Below are positions 6,873-13,213 of a stretch of 20,493 nucleotides of DNA, piece after piece. The first letter of the stretch is position 1. Every line of letters starts with the position of its first letter. The position numbers and the translations under genes are program-made. Below the pieces are notes generated by a model, which was not told where the DNA came from, made no database searches, and worked only from the letters and a program-made list of their open reading frames with translations. This DNA is from Chitinophagaceae bacterium (GTDB lineage: Bacteria > Bacteroidota > Bacteroidia > Chitinophagales > Chitinophagaceae), in NCBI GenBank assembly GCA_021323155.1, contig JAJTCI010000009.1, positions 1-20,493 on the forward strand, in the 5' to 3' direction.

Positions 6873-7465
6873 TACTTGATATTAAAATTAATATCCGGTG
6901 CCTTCTGGCTTGCGGCGTCCGCCTCGTAGAACGGTTTGCGTGGGAAACCAAACATGCCGGCAAATATGTTGTTCGGGAAGGTTCGCACTTTGGCATTGTA
7001 TGCTTTCACAACATTATTGTAGTCGCTCCGTGCCCGGTTGATCCTGTTCTCCGTTCCCGCGATCTCGTCCTGGAACTTCATAAAGGCCTCGGTCGTTTTG
7101 AGTTGCGGGTAGGCTTCGAAGGAAGCGATCAAACGGCTCATGGAACCCTGCAACTGCGCCTGGGCCTGCTGGAATTGCGCGAGGCTGGCGGGATCATTCG
7201 TGTTTACCTGTATCTGTGTTGCTTTCGCTCTTGCTTCTGTTACTTCCTTCAGCGTGCTTTTTTCGAAATTGGCGGAAGCTTCCACTGTTTTGATCACAGA
7301 GTTATAGAGGTCCGTACGGCGCTGGTAACTCGCCTGGACATTACCCCAGGATTCGTCCACGTTGTTATCGACACCTACCAGGCTATTATATTGACAAGCA
7401 GCGCAACCACCAAGTACCAGGATCACTCCTACAATAATGATGAGCGTAAGATTTTTTGTTTTCAT
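6872..7465 (-). CDS. lemA: LemA family protein
   Basis: 197 residues. An N-terminal hydrophobic segment (NLTLIIIVGVILVLGGCAAC, 5-24) anchors it; LGGC resembles a lipobox, so it could be a lipoprotein with Cys21 or simply a signal-anchored protein. The LemA core follows: YNSLVGVDNNVDESWGNVQASYQRRTDLYNSVIKTVE, then a long helical region (STLKEVTEARAKATQIQ, SLAQFQQAQAQLQGSMSRLI) and ENRINRARSDYNNVVKAYNAKVRTFPNNIFAGMFGF, the diagnostic LemA C-terminal motif. The family forms a helical bundle facing the periplasm; its role is unknown but it is commonly encoded with TPM proteins, as here. First gene of a three-gene minus-strand operon, separated from pgk by a terminator. Confidence 0.94.
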   Translation of the reverse strand: MKTKNLTLIIIVGVILVLGGCAACQYNSLVGVDNNVDESWGNVQASYQRRTDLYNSVIKTVEASANFEKSTLKEVTEARAKATQIQVNTNDPASLAQFQQAQAQLQGSMSRLIASFEAYPQLKTTEAFMKFQDEIAGTENRINRARSDYNNVVKAYNAKVRTFPNNIFAGMFGFPRKPFYEADAASQKAPDINFNIK

Positions 7466-7488
7466 CTTTTTATGAGATTTAGTCCGCT

Positions 7489-7523
7489 AAAAATAACAAA
7501 AACCCGTCCATATAGAACGGGTT
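7489..7523 (-). terminator. Rho-independent terminator after pgk
   Basis: On the minus strand AACCCGTTC - TATAT - GGACGGGTT (7501-7523) forms a 9-bp stem with one G-U pair, followed by a T-rich run (TTTGTTATTTTT, down to 7489). It lies 30 bp past the pgk stop and ahead of lemA, so it separates the two transcription units. Confidence 0.82.
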
Positions 7524-7552
7524 CGGAAATATAACTGGTGATTACGTTTAGT

Positions 7553-8782
7553 TTATTTGTTGATCGCCGCGATGCCCGGGAGTTCTTTTCCTTCGAAATA
7601 CTCAAGCATGGCGCCGCCACCGGTGGAGACGTAGCTTACTTTGTCGGCAAAACCGAATTGGTTCACCGCCGCAACACTGTCGCCGCCGCCAACGAGGGAG
7701 AAGGCGCCTTTTCCCGTGGCTTCGGCAACCGCTACCGCGATGGCTTTGGTGCCGCGCTGGAACTTGTCCATCTCGAAGACACCCATAGGGCCGTTCCACA
7801 GGATGGTCTTTGACCTGAGGAGGACGTTGGTGAAGGATTCTATGGCCATCGGGCCGATATCGAGCCCCATCCAGCCATCCGGAATATTATTGCTTGCCGC
7901 GGAAGACACTTCCGCGTTAGCGTCGAACTTATCAGCAATGACGGAATCGGCCGGCAGGTGAATGCAGACGTTCTTCGCTTCCGCTTTTGCCAGGAGTTCT
8001 TTCGCGGTGTCGATCCTGTCTTCCTCGCACAAAGAATTACCGATGTTGCCGCCCTGTGCTTTCATGAAAGTATAAGCCATGCCGCCGCCGATGATGATGT
8101 CGGTCGCTTTTTCGAGGAGGTTCTCGATGATGAGGATCTTGTCGGATACCTTAGCGCCACCGATGATGGCGGTGAAAGGTCTCTCGTTGCTGTGCAGCAC
8201 TTTTTCGGCGCTGGCCACTTCGCTTTCCATCAACAAACCGAACATCTTCTTTTCCTTAGGAAAGAATTCTGCGATCACAGCGGTGGAGGCGTGGGCACGG
8301 TGCGCGGTACCGAACGCGTCATTCACATACACGTCACCCAGTTTACTCAATTTCTCAGCGAAGGCTTTGTCGCCTTTCTCTTCTTCTTTGTAGAAGCGGA
8401 GGTTCTCCAGGAGGAGTACTTCACCGGGTTGAAGGGAGGCGGCTTGTTGCGTGGCGGAATTGCCGATACAATCGTCGGCAAATTTGATGCCCCCGGCCCC
8501 GGCCCTAGCCCCTGAAGGGGAACTGGAAAAGACCAAGGTATTGAGATGATCGATGATATGTTTCAAAGAATATTTATCCTCTGGTCCTTCTTTGGGGCGG
8601 CCGAGGTGGCTCATGAGGATGACGCTGCCGCCGTCGTCCAGTATCTTTTTGATGGTGGGGAGGGCGGCGCGGATGCGGTTATCGTCTGTAATCTCCAGTG
8701 TTTTTTTGTCGAGTGGCACGTTGAAGTCGACGCGGATGAGTGCTTTCTGGCCGGAGAAATTGTGAGAGGAGAATTTGCTCAT
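7553..8782 (-). CDS. pgk: Phosphoglycerate kinase with an unusual loop insertion
   Basis: 409 residues, slightly longer than the usual 395-400. It transfers phosphate from 1,3-bisphosphoglycerate to ADP in glycolysis, in the cytoplasm. N-domain: LIRVDFNVPLD (15-25), MSHLGRP (57-63), LLLENLRFYKEEEKGD (123-138) and NDAFGTAHRAHAST (154-167). C-domain: AIIGGAKVSDKI (205-216), IIGGGMAYTFMKAQGG (230-245), WNGPMGVFE (329-337) and the nucleotide loop LVGGGDSVAA (363-372). Between the helix SLKHIIDHL (72-80) and the strand IKFADDCIG (99-107), where relatives have a short linker, this protein has a stretch of about 18 residues (81-98) rich in Ser, Gly, Ala and Arg, encoded by GC-rich repeat-like DNA. 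All catalytic residues I know are kept. It follows gap on the same strand and is closed by a terminator. Confidence 0.97.
   Translation of the reverse strand: MSKFSSHNFSGQKALIRVDFNVPLDKKTLEITDDNRIRAALPTIKKILDDGGSVILMSHLGRPKEGPEDKYSLKHIIDHLNTLVFSSSPSGARAGAGGIKFADDCIGNSATQQAASLQPGEVLLLENLRFYKEEEKGDKAFAEKLSKLGDVYVNDAFGTAHRAHASTAVIAEFFPKEKKMFGLLMESEVASAEKVLHSNERPFTAIIGGAKVSDKILIIENLLEKATDIIIGGGMAYTFMKAQGGNIGNSLCEEDRIDTAKELLAKAEAKNVCIHLPADSVIADKFDANAEVSSAASNNIPDGWMGLDIGPMAIESFTNVLLRSKTILWNGPMGVFEMDKFQRGTKAIAVAVAEATGKGAFSLVGGGDSVAAVNQFGFADKVSYVSTGGGAMLEYFEGKELPGIAAINK
8489..8533. repeat. GC-rich repeat-like insert inside pgk
   Basis: On the minus strand this reads through CCCCTTCAGGGG (8509-8520) then GCTAGGGCCGGGGCCGGG. 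CCCCT/AGGGG form a tight hairpin. The composition is unlike the surrounding pgk codons, and the encoded residues (SSSPSGARAGAGG) have no counterpart in the family. It resembles GC-rich dispersed intergenic elements of Bacteroidota; that link is from memory, not from a second copy in this window. Confidence 0.55.
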
Positions 8783-8803
8783 GGTATGAATTTAAAGAAA
8801 CCG

Positions 8804-8811
8804 CAAAGGTG
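8804..8811 (-). promoter_or_regulatory. Possible -7 element for pgk
   Basis: CACCTTTG on the minus strand matches TAnnTTTG at seven of eight positions, with TTGACG about 23 bases upstream as a possible -33 element. Transcription would begin about 15 bases before the pgk ATG. This would let pgk be transcribed separately from gap. Confidence 0.4.
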
Positions 8812-8876
8812 CTATGGCGCGAATTGCTAAGCGTCAAGCGCCTTTGCAGTTAGGTAAGAAGCGCTTTGTGAATTTA

Positions 8877-8934
8877 TTTACCACATAGGCCCACCCGTAC
8901 CGATGTACATTCGGGCGGGCACATAGACACATAG
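8877..8934. repeat. CACATAG repeat split by a GC-rich hairpin, between gap and pgk
   Basis: CACATAG occurs at 8882-8888, 8920-8926 and 8928-8934. Between the first and second lies a hairpin: GCCCACCCG (8889-8897) and CGGGCGGGC (8912-8920). In the minus-strand RNA made from gap toward pgk the arms pair over 9 bp with one G-U. There is no T-run, so it may be an RNA-stability or partial termination element rather than a simple terminator. Confidence 0.7.
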
Positions 8935-8957
8935 TTAAGACAAACGCGTCGCCACAA

Positions 8958-9971
8958 TCACTTACTGATCAAACCAGCGAAATGTTTTACCGTACGCACC
9001 AGCTGGCTTACGTAGCTCATCTCGTTGTCGTACCAGCTCACGGTGCGGACGAGTTGTGTATCGCCAACAGTGATCACCTTTGTCTGTGTTGCGTCGAACA
9101 GGGAGCCGAAGTTGATACCAACGATGTCGCTGCTCACGATCTCGTCTTCGGTATAACCGTAGCTTTCGTTGGCAGCGGCTTTCATGGCCGCGTTGATCTC
9201 TTCCACCGTAGTCTTTTTACCGAGTGATACGGTGAGTTCGGTCAGGGAGCCGGTGATGGTAGGTACCCTTTGCGCGGAGCCGTCGAGTTTGCCTTTCAGT
9301 CCTGGCAGCACTAAGCCGATCGCTTTCGCCGCGCCGGTGCTGTTGGGAACGATATTCTCCGCCGCCGCCCTTGCCCTGCGGAGGTCGCCTTTGGCGTGTG
9401 GCGCGTCAAGTGTGTTCTGGTCATTGGTATAGGCGTGTACCGTGGTCATCAGGCCCGCTACGATGCCGTATTTCTCATCCAGGACCTTGGCCATAGGCGC
9501 GAGGCAGTTGGTGGTGCAGGAAGCGCAGGAGATGACGGTTTCGCTGCCGTCGAGTATCTCGTGGTTCACGTTGAAGACAACGGTCTTCATATCACCGGTA
9601 GCCGGTGCCGAGATCACTACTCTTTTAGCGCCCGCTGTAATGTGTGCTTCCGCTTTTTCTTTATCGGTGAAGAAGCCGGTACATTCCAGCACTACGTCCA
9701 CCTGGTGTTTGCCCCAGGGAATCTGGGCCGGGTCTTTCTGCGCGTATATCATCACCTCGTCACCGTTGACGGAGATGGAGTTCTCACCTGCTTTTACTTC
9801 GGCGTCGAATCTTCCCTGCGCACTATCGTATTTTAAGAGATGTGCCAGCACTTTTGGGCTGGTCAGATCGTTGATGGCGACCACATCGATACCCTTCATA
9901 TTATATATCTGGCGAAAAACAAGACGACCGATCCGTCCGAAACCATTAATGGCAACTTTTACCGTACTCAT
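8958..9971 (-). CDS. gap: Glyceraldehyde-3-phosphate dehydrogenase, type I
   Basis: 337 residues, the standard length. It oxidises glyceraldehyde-3-phosphate with NAD+ and phosphate to 1,3-bisphosphoglycerate, the substrate of the adjacent pgk product. The NAD fold has INGFGRIGRLVFR (8-20) and VAINDLT (31-37), whose Asp at the end of the second strand favours NAD over NADP. The catalytic loop is SCASCTTNCLAP (148-159) with Cys152; His179 in TTVHAYTNDQ, then PHAKGDLRRARAAAENIVPNSTGAAKA and the C-terminal SWYDNEMSYVSQLVRTVKH are all intact. The ATG at 9971 starts directly before the first beta-strand, as is normal. It precedes pgk by 175 bp on the same strand; the spacer holds a hairpin-bearing repeat. 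Confidence 0.97.
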   Translation of the reverse strand: MSTVKVAINGFGRIGRLVFRQIYNMKGIDVVAINDLTSPKVLAHLLKYDSAQGRFDAEVKAGENSISVNGDEVMIYAQKDPAQIPWGKHQVDVVLECTGFFTDKEKAEAHITAGAKRVVISAPATGDMKTVVFNVNHEILDGSETVISCASCTTNCLAPMAKVLDEKYGIVAGLMTTVHAYTNDQNTLDAPHAKGDLRRARAAAENIVPNSTGAAKAIGLVLPGLKGKLDGSAQRVPTITGSLTELTVSLGKKTTVEEINAAMKAAANESYGYTEDEIVSSDIVGINFGSLFDATQTKVITVGDTQLVRTVSWYDNEMSYVSQLVRTVKHFAGLISK

Positions 9972-10004
9972 GTTCAGATGTTTAGATTTTAGTTAACGAG
10001 GATG

Positions 10005-10012
10005 CGAAATTA
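10005..10012 (-). promoter_or_regulatory. Possible -7 element for gap
   Basis: TAATTTCG on the minus strand matches TAnnTTTG at seven of eight positions, about 33 bases before the gap ATG. No clear TTTG is found at the -33 position, so this is tentative. Confidence 0.3.
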
Positions 10013-10080
10013 CAGGATTGGGGGGTATGTAAGTGTAACAGTTTGGAAGGATTGATATGGTGCAGGGTAGCTGCAGGGAC

Positions 10081-10180
10081 CAGGTTCCAGGTTACAGGTT
10101 GCAGGTCCTCCCTTCCCGGAACGCTAACCAACATTTAGCCTGCCGCTTGCAACCTGTAACTTGCAACCTGCAACCTGTAA
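10081..10180. repeat. GTTACAGGTTGCAGG repeat with 15-bp perfect inverted arms
   Basis: TTACAGGTTGCAGGT (10092-10106) is the exact reverse complement of ACCTGCAACCTGTAA (10166-10180), with 59 bases between. Extra partial copies (CAGGTTCCAGG at 10081; TTGCAACCTGTAACTTGCAACC at 10147-10168) surround the arms. The same motif appears at 4231-4248 and 19717-19815. It ends just upstream of the tRNA promoter. Confidence 0.85.
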
Positions 10181-10185
10181 AAAGT

Positions 10186-10217
10186 TTTGGCTGTAAACGG
10201 TGGCGGACCTATTTTTG
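10186..10217 (+). promoter_or_regulatory. Promoter of the tRNA-Glu gene
   Basis: TTTG at 10186-10189 and TATTTTTG at 10210-10217 match both Bacteroidota consensus boxes exactly, with a 20-bp spacer. Transcription would start near 10224, about 16 bases before the mature tRNA 5' end. Confidence 0.8.
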
Positions 10218-10239
10218 CCACCCTTTAGAAAACGAACAT

Positions 10240-10311
10240 GGCCCGTTCGTCTATCGGCTAGGACATCTCCCTTTCACGGAGGAAAGACGGGTTCGATTCC
10301 CGTACGGGCTA
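10240..10311 (+). tRNA. tRNA-Glu (anticodon TTC)
   Basis: 72 bases fold as a full cloverleaf. The acceptor stem is GGCCCGT with ACGGGCT (first pair G-U), and the D arm is GTCT...GGAC. The anticodon stem is TCTCC/GGAGG with loop CTTTCAC, anticodon TTC in the middle. The variable loop is short (AAAG), and the T arm is ACGGG - TTCGATT - CCCGT. The discriminator base is A at 10311, and CCA is not encoded (the next bases are CTG). It reads GAA and GAG. It has its own promoter and terminator, and no other tRNA is adjacent. Confidence 0.96.
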
Positions 10312-10316
10312 CTGAT

Positions 10317-10349
10317 AACCACTTGGCATCCAAGTGGTTTTTTATTTTT
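10317..10349 (+). terminator. Terminator of the tRNA-Glu gene
   Basis: AACCACTTGG (10317-10326), loop CAT, CCAAGTGGTT (10330-10339): a perfect 10-bp stem followed by TTTTATTTTT. It begins six bases after the mature tRNA end. Confidence 0.93.
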
Positions 10350-10412
10350 GCGCCGGACAGTTTTGGTCCTTCCTAAATCTATACGTTGAGTTAAGAGGTA
10401 CAATGACGGCTG

Positions 10413-10441
10413 TTTGAAAAACATCTCACTTATTATATTTG
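10413..10441 (+). promoter_or_regulatory. Promoter upstream of the small membrane protein / sulP / carbonic anhydrase genes
   Basis: TTTG at 10413-10416 and TATATTTG at 10434-10441, a perfect -7 match, with a 17-bp spacer. The likely start point near 10448 lies inside the longest open frame, so the ATG at 10414 cannot be the start if this promoter is used. Confidence 0.65.
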
Positions 10442-10449
10442 CGCTCCGT

Positions 10450-10743
10450 ATGGCAAGGATGTTAATGACCATAATGATCATTTTCATGGCCGTGGGTCCG
10501 CTGGCCCATGGGTACCTTGCTTTTAAACTCAACGCGACCCAGACACTGGTAGCAGAAGAAGAAACGCATGATGAGAAGCCGCAGGGAAAAGTAAAAGGGG
10601 ATCCGAAGGACCAGTATTTCTCCTGCATCGTGTTCCATAGTCACAGCACTTCAGACCTCCTGAAGGCTTCACACCAACACTACCTCATCTTTCTCTCGAA
10701 AGGTTATGCAGGCACTCCTTTCATGCCTCCGGAAATGATCTGA
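10450..10743 (+). CDS. Small membrane-anchored protein of unknown function
   Basis: 97 residues from the ATG at 10450. ATGs at 10459 and 10465 are equally possible because the transcript probably begins near 10448. The first 25 residues (MLMTIMIIFMAVGPLAHGYLAF) form one hydrophobic helix or a signal peptide. The rest is polar: an acidic/basic linker (VAEEETHDEKPQGKVKGDPKD) and a compact end with SCIVFHSHSTSD, SHQHYLIFLSKGY and FMPPEMI. The histidines and single cysteine in the exported part could bind metal, but no known motif is formed. I do not recognise the family. It lies 74 bp before sulP on the same strand and behind a good promoter, so it may be first in the sulP - carbonic anhydrase unit. 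Confidence 0.6.
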   Translation: MARMLMTIMIIFMAVGPLAHGYLAFKLNATQTLVAEEETHDEKPQGKVKGDPKDQYFSCIVFHSHSTSDLLKASHQHYLIFLSKGYAGTPFMPPEMI

Positions 10744-10754
10744 TGACCACTTCT

Positions 10755-10775
10755 CCCGGCCATACCTGGCCCGGG
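10755..10775 (+). other. Hairpin between the small membrane protein gene and sulP
   Basis: CCCGGCCA (10755-10762) pairs with TGGCCCGGG (10767-10775) with one bulged C and a TACC loop. No T-run follows, so it may limit readthrough or stabilise RNA rather than terminate fully. Confidence 0.4.
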
Positions 10776-10817
10776 ATACCTGTGCATTTTATTGTTTCAA
10801 ACAAAACATAATCTTTT

Positions 10818-12428
10818 ATGAAAAGATCTGTATTTGCCAATCTCAAATACGATGTGCCATCGAGCATCGTAGTGTTCCTGGTGGCGGTGCCTTTGTGTCT
10901 GGGTATCGCGCTGGCGTCGGGGGCGCCTTTTTTCTCCGGTCTTATCGCCGGCATCGTGGGTGGCCTCGTGATCGGCACCCTGAGCAATTCTAACCTGAGC
11001 GTAAGCGGTCCGGCTGCCGGGTTGACGGCCATCGTGCTTGCAGCGATCACGCAACTCGGTTCATTCGAGGTATTCCTTGCCGCGGTTGTGATGGCCGGCG
11101 TGATACAACTGGTACTTGGGTTTTTAAAAGCGGGCATCATTGCCAATTATATACCCGGCAATGTCATCAAAGGAATGTTGACCGCGATCGGGATCATCAT
11201 CATACTCAAACAGATCCCGCACGCGTTCGGTTATGATAAGAACGCCGAAGGCCATCTTGCATTCATCCAGCCGGATGGCAGCAATACGTTGTCGTCGTTA
11301 TTGGAACCGCTTACGAAGATCCATATCGGGGTGACCATCATCACAGTGATTTCGCTGGCGCTACTCATCACCTGGGAGAAACCGTTTATGAAAAAGATGA
11401 AAGCGGTGCCCGGCGCATTGGTGGTTGTTGTGATCAGCATATTGATCAACCAGGCATTCCTTGCTTATTATCCCTCGCTGGGGATCACCGGGGAACACCT
11501 GGTGCAGGTGCCGATAGCGAAGAATTTTGATGAACTCACGGCTTTGTTCCGGTTTCCTGACTTCAGCAACGTCAACAAAGAGGTTATTATCACGGCCATC
11601 ACCCTCGCGGTGGTCGCTTCTATCGAAACATTGCTGTGCATCGAAGCGGTAGACGCGCTTGACCCGCAAAAAAGAATAACGTCCACTAACAGGGAATTAA
11701 AAGCGCAGGGCGTGGGAAATATCATTTCCGGTTTACTGGGGGGACTACCGGTGACCAGTGTTATTGTTCGCAGCAGCGCCAATGTTAACGCCGGCGCGCG
11801 TACCCGGATGTCGGCTATACTGCATGGCATATTGATATTGCTTTGTACGCTGCTGATCCCCGGTATCCTGAACATGATACCACTGGGCGCGTTGGCGGCG
11901 GTGTTACTGATGACCGGTTATAAGCTGGCGAAGATCTCCGTGTTCAGGCAAATGTTCCGAAACGGCAAATACCAATGGGGACCCTTCATGGTAGCGGTGG
12001 TTGCTATCGTGTTTACCGACCTGCTGACCGGCGTAGCCCTCGGGCTGGTGGCCAGCATTTTCGCGATACTGTATGGCAATATGAAGAACTCTTATTATTT
12101 CCACAAGGAAGACCACCACGAAGGAGAGATGGTGAAGATCCATCTTTCGGAAGAGGTGTCTTTCCTGAACAAGGCCAGCATCAAACTCACCCTGGATCAT
12201 TTGCCGGAGAACACGACGGTGGTGATCGACGCGTCCGAATCACAATACATCGACTTCGACGTGCTGGAGATCATTAAAGAGTTTCAATCGGTGAAGGCGC
12301 CACAAAAGAACATCAACTGTGTGTTGTTGGGATTCAAAGAAAAGTATGGCATCACCAATACCCACAATGTGCATTCTGAAAAAATGCCGGCCCTGATGAA
12401 CAGGAATGGAAATATCAGCGCGGCTTAA
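10818..12428 (+). CDS. SulP family anion transporter (probable bicarbonate uptake)
   Basis: 536 residues. SulP proteins move sulfate, bicarbonate or dicarboxylates, usually with Na+ or H+, across the inner membrane. The N-terminal LKYDVPSSIVVFLVAVPLCLGIALASGAPFFSGLIAGIVGG is the family's first helix pair. SNLSVSGPAAGLTAIV gives the SGP-AG substrate region, and about ten further hydrophobic helices run to about residue 415. IEAVDALDPQKRITSTNRELKAQGVGNIISGLLGGLPVTSVIVRSSANVNAGARTRMS is the conserved SulP loop. The C-terminus (about 435-535) resembles a STAS domain: TTVVIDASESQYIDFDVLEIIKEF. Because a beta-carbonic anhydrase gene follows after 22 bp, bicarbonate is the likeliest substrate; this is context-based inference, and sulfate is not ruled out. 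Confidence 0.93.
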   Translation: MKRSVFANLKYDVPSSIVVFLVAVPLCLGIALASGAPFFSGLIAGIVGGLVIGTLSNSNLSVSGPAAGLTAIVLAAITQLGSFEVFLAAVVMAGVIQLVLGFLKAGIIANYIPGNVIKGMLTAIGIIIILKQIPHAFGYDKNAEGHLAFIQPDGSNTLSSLLEPLTKIHIGVTIITVISLALLITWEKPFMKKMKAVPGALVVVVISILINQAFLAYYPSLGITGEHLVQVPIAKNFDELTALFRFPDFSNVNKEVIITAITLAVVASIETLLCIEAVDALDPQKRITSTNRELKAQGVGNIISGLLGGLPVTSVIVRSSANVNAGARTRMSAILHGILILLCTLLIPGILNMIPLGALAAVLLMTGYKLAKISVFRQMFRNGKYQWGPFMVAVVAIVFTDLLTGVALGLVASIFAILYGNMKNSYYFHKEDHHEGEMVKIHLSEEVSFLNKASIKLTLDHLPENTTVVIDASESQYIDFDVLEIIKEFQSVKAPQKNINCVLLGFKEKYGITNTHNVHSEKMPALMNRNGNISAA

Positions 12429-12450
12429 CATTCATCAATAACTTATCAAT

Positions 12451-13128
12451 ATGAGAACGTTTAATAAAGAATTACAGCAGCAGGTAACACCAGCGCAGGC
12501 GCTGCAGATCCTGAAAGACGGCAATGAACGATTCATAAACAACCTGAAGATGAACCGCAACCTGCTGCAGCAGGTGAACGAGACAAGAGATGGCCAATGG
12601 CCATTCGCGGTGGTGTTGAGTTGTATCGACAGCCGCACCGGCGCGGAATTGATATTCGACCAGGGGCTGGGTGACATTTTCAGCATACGCATCGCGGGTA
12701 ACGTAGTGAACGACGATATTATCGGCAGCATGGAATTCGGCTGCAAAGTGGCGGGCGCCAAGATCATCGTGGTGCTGGGGCATACTAAATGCGGGGCGAT
12801 CAAAGGGGCGTGCGATGGCGTACAGCTGGGAAAACTCTCCGGGCTGCTAAACAAGGTACAGCCCGCCATCGAAGAAGAACGCGAGACTAAAGTAAACAGG
12901 ACATCTTCCAATCCTGAATTTGTTGAGCATGTTGCCGGGATCAATGTCCATCTCAACATGAAACTGGTACTCGAACATAGTCCCATACTAAAAGAAATGG
13001 CCGAGCAGGGAATGATCGGGCTGGTAGGTGCCATGTATGACGTTAGTACGGGGAAGGTTGATTTTTACGAAGAGCTGATGCCGTTTAGCAAACGAACATC
13101 TCAAGGGGAGGAGGTTGTCGCTAAATAA
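12451..13128 (+). CDS. Beta-class carbonic anhydrase
   Basis: 225 residues, the normal size. It interconverts CO2 and bicarbonate using zinc. The zinc ligands are visible: Cys58 with the Asp60-Arg62 pair in VVLSCIDSR, and His111 and Cys114 in VVLGHTKCGAIKGA. FDQGLGDIFSIRIAGNVV (69-86) and SMEFGCKVAGAKIIVVLGH are also conserved. No signal peptide, so it is cytoplasmic. The start is 22 bp after the sulP stop, with no promoter between, so the two are almost surely one operon; together they would import bicarbonate and equilibrate it with CO2 for carboxylating enzymes or pH control. A strong terminator follows 24 bp after the stop. Confidence 0.96.
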   Translation: MRTFNKELQQQVTPAQALQILKDGNERFINNLKMNRNLLQQVNETRDGQWPFAVVLSCIDSRTGAELIFDQGLGDIFSIRIAGNVVNDDIIGSMEFGCKVAGAKIIVVLGHTKCGAIKGACDGVQLGKLSGLLNKVQPAIEEERETKVNRTSSNPEFVEHVAGINVHLNMKLVLEHSPILKEMAEQGMIGLVGAMYDVSTGKVDFYEELMPFSKRTSQGEEVVAK

Positions 13129-13151
13129 TACGACGGTTGCGGTCAACATGT

Positions 13152-13188
13152 AAAAGCCGAAAACCCACCAGGGATTTTCGGCTTTTTT
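13152..13188 (+). terminator. Terminator after the carbonic anhydrase gene
   Basis: AAAAGCCGAAAA (13152-13163) pairs with TTTTCGGCTTTT from 13175, with CCC/GGG extending the stem around ACCA, then a T-run. Reverse reading also gives a hairpin with a shorter T-run, so it may serve the convergent gene ending at 13214 as well. Confidence 0.92.
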
Positions 13189-13213
13189 ATTCCTGCCTGG
13201 CAAACGCCATTTA

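Noticed and set aside
7958..8515. 185-codon plus-strand frame opposite pgk
   Set aside because: Antisense to a clearly conserved enzyme; its length comes from high-GC codon bias, with no domain or promoter.
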